From NCBI GenBank assembly GCA_023666665.1, contig JAMPBN010000001.1, positions 456,436 to 520,435 on the forward strand: a stretch of 64,000 nucleotides of DNA, in the 5' to 3' direction. Positions within the stretch are counted from its first letter, which is position 1, and every line of letters starts with the position of its first letter. Source of the stretch: Prevotella sp. (lineage in GTDB: Bacteria; Bacteroidota; Bacteroidia; Bacteroidales; Muribaculaceae). The translations under genes were made by a program, and so were the position numbers. The notes under the pieces are model-generated. The model saw nothing but the letters and a program-made list of their open reading frames with translations. It made no database searches and was not told where the DNA came from. Shown here in pieces: positions 1 through 7,758 of the stretch.

Positions 1-2
1 AT

Positions 3-3000
3 AACCTCATCAACAACTCGCTTGGATGGCTCTGCTTCATAATAGCCGCCGTGAGCTACCTGCTCACCATCGAGCCGACGGCATCCTTCTGGGACTGCCC
101 GGAATTTATTGCACAAGGATTTAAACTCGAGGTCGGCCACCCCCCGGGTAACCCGATTTTCATGCTCACCGCACGCTTCTTCATCAACTTCGTGGGCGGC
201 GAGCCCGGCAAGGTGGCTATGGCCGTCAACGCAATGAATGCGCTCCTCTCTGCCGGCACCATCCTGCTGCTGTTCTGGACCATTACCCACCTGATGAGGC
301 GACTGCTCGCCGCATATAAGCCCGACTCGGAACTCTCTGCGGCCCAGGTTATCACCATTATGGGCTCGGGACTGGTCGGCGCACTGGCCTACGCCTGGTC
401 CGACACGTTCTGGTATTCCGCCGTTGAGGGCGAGGTTTATGCTTTCTCGTCGTTCTGTACCGCGCTGGTTTTCTGGCTCATACTCAAATGGGAAGTCCGC
501 GCCGATGCCCCGCACTCCGACCGCTACCTCATTCTCATTGCCTACGTTATCGGCGTCAGCATCGCGGTGCATCTGCTCAATCTGCTTTGCATCCCCGCAA
601 TTGTCCTGGTATTCTACTACCGCAAGTTTGCCAAACCCTCGGCCAAGGGTTCCATCCTGGCGCTGCTGGTCAGCTTCATGATTGTGGCAACGATTCTGTT
701 CGGCCTCGTGCCCGGATTCGTTGAGGTGGCTCAATATTCAGAGCTCTTCTTCGTCAACACCCTGGGTCTCAGCTACAACAGCGGTGTTCTGGCATACACG
801 GTCTTCACCCTCGCGGTGTTTATCTGGACGATTTATGAGCTGTATCAGCAAAAGTCGGCCACGCGCATCAAGATTTCCTTTGCCCTCTCGGTGCTGGTCA
901 GCGGCATCCCCTTCATCGGCTCCTCGTTGTGGATTCCCGTGGTTATCATCGTGGCGCTGGTCTGCTGGCTGTGGTGGGTCAAGAAGCTGCCCGTCAGAGT
1001 ACTCAACATCGTCACGCTCAGCATCTTCGTCATCTTTATCGGCTACTCGAGCTACGCGCTGCTGCTCATCCGCTCCGCAGCCGAAACTCCGGTTAACCAA
1101 AACGCCCCCGACAACGTCTTTGCCCTCAGCTCCTACCTCAACCGTGAGCAATATGGCGAATCGCCCCTGCTCTACGGCACCACGTTTGCCTCTGAGGTTA
1201 TGCGCACACCCGACGGCATTGCCGTGGGCACCGACAAGTATGACTACGTGAAGAGCCTCAACCCCGACAAGCCGCACTATGACCGCGTGCTTTCGCGCAC
1301 CAAATACAAGTATTCGCCCGACCTCAACATGCTCTTCCCACGCATGTATGCCGCCGAACACCGCAACAACTACCTCTCATGGGCCGGCGCCAAGGAGAGC
1401 GACCTCCAGGCGGTCAACGCTCACACCATCGAGGGCTCGCCCATGACCAAACCCGTGCGCAAGCCCACTTTTGCCCAAAATCTCAGCTACTTCGTCAACT
1501 ATCAGCTCATCCACATGTATTTCCGCTACTTTATGTGGAACTTTGCCGGCCGTCAAAACGACCTGCAGGGCAACGGCGAAGTGAACCGCGGCAACTGGAT
1601 TTCAAGCATTCCGTTTATCGACAACGCCCGCCTGGGCGACCAGTCGCTCCTGCCCGACGACTTCGGCAAGGGCAACAAGGGCCACAACGTGTTCTATATG
1701 CTCCCGCTGATTCTCGGCCTTGTGGGCCTCATCTGGCAGTCTCTCAAGGGAGAAAAGGGCATCCAGCAATTTTGGATTGTGTTCTTCCTCTTCTTTATGA
1801 CCGGCATTGCCATTGTGCTCTACCTCAATCAGACTCCCTTGCAGCCTCGCGAGCGCGACTACGCCTACGCCGGGTCGTTCTACGCATTTGCCATATGGAT
1901 TGGCCTCGGAGTCGGAGCTATTGCCGCCGGCATAGACAAGCTGATGAAGAAAACCGACAACATTCCCGCCGCCGTCATCGCCTCGCTCATCGGACTCATC
2001 GTGCCGATTCAGATGGTTTCTCAAACCTGGGACGACCACGACCGCTCCGGCCGCTACACCGCCCGCGACTTCGGCATGAACTATCTGGCATCGCTCGAAC
2101 CCAACGCCATCATCTTCACCAACGGCGACAACGACACCTTCCCGCTCTGGTACGCTCAGGAGGTAGAGGGCTACCGCACCGACGTGCGCGTCATCAACCT
2201 CAGCTACCTCACTACCGACTGGTATGCCGCCCAGCATCTGCTCCCGGCCTACGAGGCCGCTCCCGCCAATATGCTGGCAGACAAGAGCGTATTCGGACAG
2301 GGTCGCCGTCAGAGCGGCTACGTGATTGCCGACGACACCCTGCGCCAGAACGCACTTGACTGGCTCAGCCTCTACTACGGCGAAACACCCGAGCGCAACG
2401 GCAGCCTTATGGGCGTGAAATATCCCGTTATCCACGCCGGCAAAATAGTGATTCCCGGCGATTCGCTCCGCGGCGAAGACGACATTGTCATTGACCTGCC
2501 CACGGCGCTCAACGACAAGAACCACCAGCCCATCATCACTCAGGCCGACATGCTGATGCTCGACATTATCGCCAGTTCCGCGGCCAACGGCTGGAATCGC
2601 CCCGTTTACATTGCCAACACCGTGCCCGACAGCTACTACCTCAAGCTCAATCCCTACATGTATGCCACCGGTATGGCCCACCGCGTGATGCCCCACCGCT
2701 CGCTCGCCGCTTACAAGGCCGACAACGACGACGCCTACCGCAACATCACCGAACGCTTCCGCTGGGGCGGACTCGATGCCGAGGGCGGCGACGAGGTTTA
2801 TCTGGACGAAACCGTGTCGCGCATGGTGGCCTCAACGCGCTATGCCATTATCGAAGTAATTGAGTCGCTCTACAACGCCGGGCAGTATGACCGCGCCCTG
2901 AATCTGCTCAACCTGATGACCGAAAAGCTCCCCACCAAGAATGCTCCCTACGGCATACAGGTTGGCGACAACATTGCGCAGCTCTACATTGCCCTGGCCG

Positions 3001-3308
3001 AGGAAACCGGCTCGCAGGAGGCTCGCGACCGCGCTGAGCAGCTCTATCAAAGCGAAATAAGCCGCTACGGCAAGTATCTGCCCTACCTGCTGTCGCTCGA
3101 CGACGGACAGTATCGCTCGCTGTCGGTCAACGACCGCGCCGTATTCCACATCCGCGACTCGCAGGGTGACTATAGCTACCTGGCAAGCCTCATTGCCGGC
3201 TATGCGCAAGACTTCGGCCAGGACAAGGCCAACGCCTTCCTGCAAGACTACGCCCTGCAAACCGGCATTGACCTCATTGAGTTCTACAACCGCTTTGCAT
3301 CGCGCTGA
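3..3308 (+). CDS. DUF2723 family membrane protein (5'-truncated by window edge)
   Basis: The reading frame is open from base 3 (N-L-I-N-N-S-L-G-W...) and continues upstream, so the true start lies outside the window; the GTG at 51 is internal. The sequence SFWDCPEFI followed by KLEVGHPPGNPIF is the hallmark N-terminal block of DUF2723 (PF11028), a multi-pass inner-membrane family common in Bacteroidetes and distantly like PMT-type glycosyltransferases. About ten hydrophobic segments fill the N-terminal 660 residues. A soluble C-terminal part carries FTNGDNDTFPLWYAQ and ends in a TPR-like helical stretch. The protein is over 1,085 residues. A role in protein O-glycosylation is inferred from the PMT-like fold and is not shown here. 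The polysaccharide deacetylase gene starts 20 nt downstream. Confidence 0.85.
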   Translation, partial: NLINNSLGWLCFIIAAVSYLLTIEPTASFWDCPEFIAQGFKLEVGHPPGNPIFMLTARFFINFVGGEPGKVAMAVNAMNALLSAGTILLLFWTITHLMRRLLAAYKPDSELSAAQVITIMGSGLVGALAYAWSDTFWYSAVEGEVYAFSSFCTALVFWLILKWEVRADAPHSDRYLILIAYVIGVSIAVHLLNLLCIPAIVLVFYYRKFAKPSAKGSILALLVSFMIVATILFGLVPGFVEVAQYSELFFVNTLGLSYNSGVLAYTVFTLAVFIWTIYELYQQKSATRIKISFALSVLVSGIPFIGSSLWIPVVIIVALVCWLWWVKKLPVRVLNIVTLSIFVIFIGYSSYALLLIRSAAETPVNQNAPDNVFALSSYLNREQYGESPLLYGTTFASEVMRTPDGIAVGTDKYDYVKSLNPDKPHYDRVLSRTKYKYSPDLNMLFPRMYAAEHRNNYLSWAGAKESDLQAVNAHTIEGSPMTKPVRKPTFAQNLSYFVNYQLIHMYFRYFMWNFAGRQNDLQGNGEVNRGNWISSIPFIDNARLGDQSLLPDDFGKGNKGHNVFYMLPLILGLVGLIWQSLKGEKGIQQFWIVFFLFFMTGIAIVLYLNQTPLQPRERDYAYAGSFYAFAIWIGLGVGAIAAGIDKLMKKTDNIPAAVIASLIGLIVPIQMVSQTWDDHDRSGRYTARDFGMNYLASLEPNAIIFTNGDNDTFPLWYAQEVEGYRTDVRVINLSYLTTDWYAAQHLLPAYEAAPANMLADKSVFGQGRRQSGYVIADDTLRQNALDWLSLYYGETPERNGSLMGVKYPVIHAGKIVIPGDSLRGEDDIVIDLPTALNDKNHQPIITQADMLMLDIIASSAANGWNRPVYIANTVPDSYYLKLNPYMYATGMAHRVMPHRSLAAYKADNDDAYRNITERFRWGGLDAEGGDEVYLDETVSRMVASTRYAIIEVIESLYNAGQYDRALNLLNLMTEKLPTKNAPYGIQVGDNIAQLYIALAEETGSQEARDRAEQLYQSEISRYGKYLPYLLSLDDGQYRSLSVNDRAVFHIRDSQGDYSYLASLIAGYAQDFGQDKANAFLQDYALQTGIDLIEFYNRFASR

Positions 3309-3328
3309 CCCCGCGCCGAGTTCCCGCC

Positions 3329-3955
3329 ATGTTCAAGAACTGGGTCGTACAGCCGCCGCTGTTCTATCGCATACTTTTTCCCGAGGCCGTTTGGCGCATC
3401 AAACGGCGCGGGAAGAAGCTCGCGTATCTTACTTTTGACGATGGCCCCATTCCCGAGGTCACGCCTCAGATTCTTGATATTCTTGACCGCTACGGCGTGA
3501 AAGCCACATTCTTTATGGTGGGCGACAACGCCCGGCGCAACCCGCAGCTCGTGGAGGAAGTGCGCCGCCGCGGCCACGCCATCGGCAATCACACGATGCA
3601 CCACCTGCAGGGACGCAAAACCCGCCGCCACAAGTACTTGCGCGACGTTAAGGAAGCCGACCTCCTGCTCAACACCGAGCTTTTCCGCCCGCCCCACGGC
3701 CTGCTCCGCTGGGGGCAGAGCGCCGTGATTCGCAAGCACTACAACCTGGTGATGTACGACGTGGTGACCCGCGACTATGCCGTGCATATGACCCCCGACG
3801 AAGTGGTCAACAACGTGCGCCGCTTCACCCGCAACGGCTCCATCATCGTGTTTCACGACTCCCTGAAATCAATGCACAACACCCTCCCGGCGCTTCCCCG
3901 CGCAATTGAGTGGCTCCTCAACAATGGATTTGAACTCCATACTCTCCGGCCTTGA
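3329..3955 (+). CDS. Polysaccharide deacetylase (NodB homology) family protein
   Basis: A 208-residue NodB-fold protein. Motif 1 TFDDGP (residues 35-40) supplies the catalytic base and metal Asp. HTMHH (88-92) is the His metal-binding motif. RPPHG (120-124) is motif 3, and IVFHDS near the C terminus is motif 5. The family removes N- or O-acetyl groups from peptidoglycan, chitin-like or polysaccharide substrates; this substrate cannot be told. No signal peptide is clear, although the N terminus is amphipathic. The gene lies 20 nt after the DUF2723 gene and overlaps queG by about 32 nt, suggesting one transcript. Confidence 0.9.
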   Translation: MFKNWVVQPPLFYRILFPEAVWRIKRRGKKLAYLTFDDGPIPEVTPQILDILDRYGVKATFFMVGDNARRNPQLVEEVRRRGHAIGNHTMHHLQGRKTRRHKYLRDVKEADLLLNTELFRPPHGLLRWGQSAVIRKHYNLVMYDVVTRDYAVHMTPDEVVNNVRRFTRNGSIIVFHDSLKSMHNTLPALPRAIEWLLNNGFELHTLRP

Positions 3956-4874
3956 CCTGCCCTGGGCGACAACCCCTCTTGACTCGCCCGTTGACCCCGA
4001 GGCCGACGCGCAGTTCCACCAATGGCTCGCCGAAGGGCGCAACGCCGAGATGAGCTATATGGCCAACTACCCCGACATTCGCCGCGACCCTCGTATGCTC
4101 CTCGACAGCGCCCAAACCCTCATAGTCGTGGCGTTTCCTTACTACACCGACGAAAAAATCAACCTCCCCATCTCGCTCTATGCCCGGGGGCGCGACTACC
4201 ACGAAGTGGTGCGCGAGCGCCTGAGCGAAATCGCCGCTCTGCTCCCGGGACAGACGCGAGTGTGCGTCGACACCACGCCGCTGCGCGAACGCTACTGGGC
4301 CGCCCGCGCCGGCCTCGGCTTCATTGGCCGCAATAATCAGCTCATCATCCCCGGCCTCGGCTCCTATTTCTTCCTCGGCTTCATCCTCTCCACCGAACCG
4401 GTGGAGAGTGGGCAGTGGAGAGTGGACAGTGGACAGTGCGGAGACTGCGACCTTTGCGTCCGGGTCTGCCCCGGCCAATGCCTCAGCACCGACGGCCGCG
4501 CCCTTGATGCCCGCCGCTGCCTAAGCTACCTCACCATCGAACACCGCGGACCCCTCCCCACTCCGTCACTCCGTCACTCTTCCACTCTCTACGGCTGCGA
4601 CATCTGCCAGCGCGTCTGCCCCCACAACTCCCGCCCCATTCCAACTCCCATTGCCGACTTCCACCCCTCGGCAGAACTTGCCGCCCTGACCGCCGACGAC
4701 GTTGCGCGCTTGACTCCGGCGCGCTTCAACAAACTCTTCAAGCACTCCGCAATCAAGCGCACAAAACTCGCCGGACTTCAGCGAAACCTTAATTGTCTAA
4801 ATAATACACAATCGTCGATACCACCCTCACCTTCTTCAACTGAGGAGTCGACGAATCAGCATCGTCAATGCTGA
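3924..4874 (+). CDS. queG: Epoxyqueuosine reductase QueG
   Basis: A 316-residue enzyme for the last step of queuosine synthesis in tRNA, a cobalamin-dependent epoxide reduction. VDTTPLRER contains the catalytic Asp (about 116), and GRNNQLI follows. Two 4Fe-4S sites are visible: CGDCDLCVRVCP (172-183) and CDICQRVCP (225-233). The ATG at 3924 is preferred over the upstream TTG at 3906. The gene overlaps the deacetylase by 32 nt. Two spacer segments are unusual: residues 159-171 (VESGQWRVDSGQ) and 211-221 (LPTPSLRHSST) are encoded by short GAGTGG/CACTC repeats that also interrupt rpoN. The last 25 or so residues are polar and come from reading 86 nt into the 3' end of the convergent SIMPL gene, so the ancestral stop seems lost. 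Confidence 0.93.
   Translation: MDLNSILSGLDLPWATTPLDSPVDPEADAQFHQWLAEGRNAEMSYMANYPDIRRDPRMLLDSAQTLIVVAFPYYTDEKINLPISLYARGRDYHEVVRERLSEIAALLPGQTRVCVDTTPLRERYWAARAGLGFIGRNNQLIIPGLGSYFFLGFILSTEPVESGQWRVDSGQCGDCDLCVRVCPGQCLSTDGRALDARRCLSYLTIEHRGPLPTPSLRHSSTLYGCDICQRVCPHNSRPIPTPIADFHPSAELAALTADDVARLTPARFNKLFKHSAIKRTKLAGLQRNLNCLNNTQSSIPPSPSSTEESTNQHRQC
4385..4600. repeat. GAGTGG / CACTC repeat arms inside queG
   Basis: Bases 4399-4438 are reiterations of GAGAGTGG and GACAGTGG. Bases 4558-4594 are reiterations of CACTCCGT and CACTCTTCC, roughly the reverse complement. Both are translated in frame as queG spacer residues. The same family occurs inside rpoN (25729-25806 and 25890-25925). Its position in loops between conserved Fe-S motifs suggests insertion of a repeat element that keeps the frame open. 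Confidence 0.7.
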
Positions 4875-5481
4875 ATTGACCCTGCGAGGCAGTCTTGATT
4901 TTACCCACCTTGCTCGAACTGTCGTTGGCAAACTGGTCGGCAGCCTCTCGCGCATTTTTCGTTGCTTCGGCAATCATCTCGGGCTTTATGGAATTCAAGC
5001 CCGTAAACTGATAGTTGATATAGTTATTGTTGGCAGCGACTCCCTGCTTGAGCAGCTCCGTCTGGCGGCTCAGCAGCTCGCGCACCTTGTCTACCTTCTT
5101 GGTCGCCACGGTGATTGTCACCGTCAGGTTATACTGAAAGCGCGCGCGGTCGCCTCCATAAACGTTGCCCGCGGCATTATAGAGGTCCGGCGGATTTACC
5201 GAAATCTCCTCACGGTCAATACCGTTGTCGGTCAAAAACTTCACCACTATGTTGTTGTTGGCCTGCATCTCATTATAGAGCGCCGGCAGGTCATTACCCG
5301 CAATAGAATATGACATTGGCCACGTAACGTAGTCGGCCTCAACCGTACGCTCCGCCAGGCCGCGCACCGTCACTATTCTGTCGCGATATGCAAAATTATC
5401 AATTCCGGCCTTGATGCAAAGGCCTAACACACAAACACTCACGGCCAATATGGCCGCTGCGATAATAGAATTTTTGCTCAT
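4789..5481 (-). CDS. SIMPL domain-containing protein (DUF541)
   Basis: A 230-residue protein with an N-terminal hydrophobic anchor or signal (residues 5-27) followed by a SIMPL domain: VTVRGLAERTVEADYVTW, then the central DxxNVYGGDRARFQ-like region and an alternating beta/alpha pattern. The family (YggE-like) is periplasmic or membrane-anchored, and its biochemical role is not established. The gene is convergent with queG, overlapping by 86 nt, and divergent from dapA. A TATATTTG box at 5504-5511 serves as its promoter. Confidence 0.85.
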   Translation of the reverse strand: MSKNSIIAAAILAVSVCVLGLCIKAGIDNFAYRDRIVTVRGLAERTVEADYVTWPMSYSIAGNDLPALYNEMQANNNIVVKFLTDNGIDREEISVNPPDLYNAAGNVYGGDRARFQYNLTVTITVATKKVDKVRELLSRQTELLKQGVAANNNYINYQFTGLNSIKPEMIAEATKNAREAADQFANDSSSKVGKIKTASQGQFSIDDADSSTPQLKKVRVVSTIVYYLDN

Positions 5482-5503
5482 AAAACTTCAATTTTGGTTT
5501 CCG

Positions 5504-5562
5504 CAAATATAACAAATCCCCCAATAACTTGTTTCTCCCTCCACGAAAAATTTGTATCTTTG
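5504..5562. promoter_or_regulatory. Divergent promoters SIMPL / dapA
   Basis: Minus strand: TATATTTG (5504-5511) drives the SIMPL gene. Plus strand: TATCTTTG (5555-5562), with a TTTC -33-like element at 5532-5535 (19-nt spacing), drives dapA with a leader of roughly 20 nt. Both match the Bacteroidetes sigma-AB consensus TAnnTTTG. Confidence 0.7.
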
Positions 5563-5585
5563 CGCAACCAATTGATTAAACCCTT

Positions 5586-6470
5586 ATGGCAAGACCTAAT
5601 CTTAAAGGCATGGGAGTGGCGCTGATCACTCCGTTCAAGGCCGATAAGTCAATAGATTTCAACGCCCTGGCTCAGCTGATTGAATATCAGATCAAGAGCG
5701 GTATAGACTTCCTGGTGGTGCTCGGCACTACCGCCGAAACCCCGGCGCTCACCCCCGACGAGAAGCGCCAGGTGCGCGAGTTCGTGGCTCAGCGCGTGGC
5801 CGGGCGCGTACCCCTGGTACTCGGCATGGGCGGCAACTGCACCGCCGCGGTGTGCGAAGACCTCCACACCACTGATCTCTCTGCCTATCAGGCCATTCTC
5901 TCCGTGGTACCCTACTATAACAAGCCCTCGCAAGAGGGCATTTATCAGCACTATGCCGCCATTGCCCAAGCCTCGCCGCTGCCGGTGGTGCTCTACAACG
6001 TGCCGGGACGCACCGGCGTGAATATGACCGCCGAAACTACCCTGCGCCTGGCCAAGGACTTCCCCGAAAAAATCATCGCCGTTAAAGAGGCCTCAGGCAA
6101 CTTCACCCAAATTGACGACATCATCAAGCGCAAGCCCGCCGACTTTATGGTCATTTCGGGCGACGACGGCATCACCTTCCCGCTAATTACCCTCGGAGCC
6201 GTCGGCGTTATCTCCGTGATTGGCAACGCATTCCCCCGCGAGTTCAGCCGCATGGTGCGCCTGGCTCTGGAGGGTGATTTTGCCAACGCCCTGCTCATTC
6301 ACCATAAGTTTACCGAGCTGTTCTCCCTGCTCTTTGTCGACGGCAACCCCGCCGGCGTGAAATGCCTGCTCCACGCCATGGGCCGCATCGAAAACGAACT
6401 GCGCCTGCCCCTGGTACCCACGCGCATAACAACATACGACAAAATCCGCGAGGTCCTGGAGCGCTTATGA
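5586..6470 (+). CDS. dapA: 4-hydroxy-tetrahydrodipicolinate synthase
   Basis: A 294-residue TIM-barrel aldolase that condenses pyruvate with aspartate semialdehyde, the first committed step of lysine and diaminopimelate synthesis. GTTAETPAL (47-55) is the pyruvate-binding motif. YNVPGRTG carries the catalytic Tyr (137). K167 in AVKEASGN is the Schiff-base lysine. Length is normal. It ends in ATGATGA, where the ksgA start overlaps its stop, implying translational coupling. Its substrate supplier asd is in the same window (26281-27291) but in another operon. Confidence 0.96.
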   Translation: MARPNLKGMGVALITPFKADKSIDFNALAQLIEYQIKSGIDFLVVLGTTAETPALTPDEKRQVREFVAQRVAGRVPLVLGMGGNCTAAVCEDLHTTDLSAYQAILSVVPYYNKPSQEGIYQHYAAIAQASPLPVVLYNVPGRTGVNMTAETTLRLAKDFPEKIIAVKEASGNFTQIDDIIKRKPADFMVISGDDGITFPLITLGAVGVISVIGNAFPREFSRMVRLALEGDFANALLIHHKFTELFSLLFVDGNPAGVKCLLHAMGRIENELRLPLVPTRITTYDKIREVLERL

Positions 6471-7255
6471 TGAAAGTCCGACCCAAAAAAGCCCTCGGCC
6501 AGCACTTCCTCACCGACCTCCGCGTGGCCCGGCGCATCGCCGACACCCTCCCCACTGCCCAAAGCCTAACGCCTAACGCCCAACTCCCCACTCTCGAAAT
6601 AGGTCCCGGCATGGGCGTGCTCACCCAATTTCTGCTTCAAACAGGCCACGACCTCACCGTCGTAGAGATTGACACCGAAAGCGTTGACTACCTGCGCCAA
6701 CACTTCCCCGGACTCAAAATCATTGAGGGTGACTTTCTGCGCCTCGACCTCGCCCGGCTATTCGACGGCAAGGAATTTAACGTCATCGGCAACTACCCTT
6801 ACAACATCTCTTCGCAGATTTTCTTCCATATTCTTGAATATAAAGACCTGATTCCCTGCTGCTCCGGCATGCTGCAACGCGAAGTTGCCGAGCGTCTTGC
6901 CGCCCCTCCCGGCACCAAAGCCCGAGGCATTCTCAGCGTGCTGCTCCAGGCCTGGTACGACGTTGAATACCTCTTCACCGTCAGCGAGGGAGTGTTCAAT
7001 CCCCCGCCCAAAGTCAAGAGCGGAGTGATTCGCCTGACCCGCAACTCCCGCACCGACCTCGGCGTTGACCCCGCGCTCTTCAAGGCCGTGGTAAAGACCA
7101 CTTTCAATCAGCGCCGCAAGCAGATTCGCAACTCCATCCGCGCAATCTGTCCCGACTTCCCCGCCGACCACCCCCTGGCTCAAAAGCGCCCCGAGCAACT
7201 CTCGGTCCAAGAATTTATCGAGCTGACTAAAAGCGTAAACGGACTAAAAGCGTAA
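6467..7255 (+). CDS. ksgA: 16S rRNA dimethyladenosine transferase KsgA/RsmA
   Basis: A 262-residue SAM-dependent enzyme that dimethylates two adjacent adenosines near the 3' end of 16S rRNA. KKALGQHFLTD (7-17), LEIGPGMGVLT (43-53, SAM loop) and NYPYNIS (109-115, catalytic motif IV) are diagnostic. The start is the ATG at 6467 (or 6470), overlapping the dapA stop as ATGATGA. Residues 29-42 (PTAQSLTPNAQLPT), just before the SAM loop, are encoded by GCCTAAC/CCCCACT reiterations (6556-6595) like those found between genes elsewhere in the window. This is an apparent in-frame low-complexity insertion. It is convergent with folB, with 12 nt of overlap. Confidence 0.96.
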   Translation: MMKVRPKKALGQHFLTDLRVARRIADTLPTAQSLTPNAQLPTLEIGPGMGVLTQFLLQTGHDLTVVEIDTESVDYLRQHFPGLKIIEGDFLRLDLARLFDGKEFNVIGNYPYNISSQIFFHILEYKDLIPCCSGMLQREVAERLAAPPGTKARGILSVLLQAWYDVEYLFTVSEGVFNPPPKVKSGVIRLTRNSRTDLGVDPALFKAVVKTTFNQRRKQIRNSIRAICPDFPADHPLAQKRPEQLSVQEFIELTKSVNGLKA

Positions 7256-7582
7256 GCTGACCGCCACCGACTCAACGTCGAACGGCATCGGCGGATTCAG
7301 CTTGGCCAGCGTCAACTCCCCGCCGCGAATCTGCGGAAAATCCTTGCGCAGAGCCAAAACCAGCTGCGTCGCCACGTGTTCAATCAGTGCTGAAGGCGTT
7401 TGCATAGCCCGCTTGATTACCCCACACACTGCAGCATAATCAACCGTTGACTCCAGGCGGTCAGAGCCGTCATAATCCACATCAAGGGTCACCGACACCT
7501 CAAAATCCTGACCCACAACTCTCTCCACGGGCAGCACGCCATGGCAGGCGTGCACCCTCAATCTATTTATCAATACTTTCAT
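7244..7582 (-). CDS. folB: Dihydroneopterin aldolase FolB
   Basis: A 112-residue enzyme of folate synthesis that converts dihydroneopterin to 6-hydroxymethyl-dihydropterin. RLRVHACHGVLPVER is the family signature. Next come DVDYDGSDRLESTVDYAAV, ALIEHVATQL with the active-site Glu, and a C-terminal AKLNPPM (usual K-x-x-x-P). The ATG at 7582 is chosen, not the TTG at 7594, because the promoter box TATCTTTG lies at 7592-7599, over the upstream codon. The mRNA is then leaderless or nearly so. The folate gene folP is 29 kb away. Confidence 0.93.
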   Translation of the reverse strand: MKVLINRLRVHACHGVLPVERVVGQDFEVSVTLDVDYDGSDRLESTVDYAAVCGVIKRAMQTPSALIEHVATQLVLALRKDFPQIRGGELTLAKLNPPMPFDVESVAVSLRF

Positions 7583-7591
7583 AATCACCCG

Positions 7592-7599
7592 CAAAGATA
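7592..7599 (-). promoter_or_regulatory. folB -7 box TATCTTTG
   Basis: TATCTTTG on the minus strand ends 9 nt before the folB ATG, so transcription should begin within a few bases of the start codon. Confidence 0.6.
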
Positions 7600-7638
7600 C
7601 GAAAAATAAACTTTTTTGCAGACTTAGTTGTTAAAAAG

Positions 7639-7670
7639 TTTGCAAAGTCATAAAAAATCCTTTATATTTG
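7639..7670 (+). promoter_or_regulatory. Promoter of the susC-susD operon
   Basis: TTTG at 7639-7642 and TATATTTG at 7663-7670 are separated by 20 nt, an excellent Bacteroidetes promoter. The leader to the ATG at 7759 is about 80 nt and contains a small GGGG-TCACCGAG-CCCC hairpin near 7710-7725. No regulator gene is adjacent. Confidence 0.75.
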
Positions 7671-7758
7671 CCCCATAAATAACCCTAATTCATTCATCAT
7701 GCTAAAAGGGGTCACCGAGCCCCAAACGCACGATTAACCTAACTTTCAACTATTTACC

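Noticed and set aside
1602..2696. 364-codon open frame antisense to the DUF2723 gene
   Set aside because: A Val/Gly/His-rich translation typical of antisense frames in GC-rich genes, with no motif.
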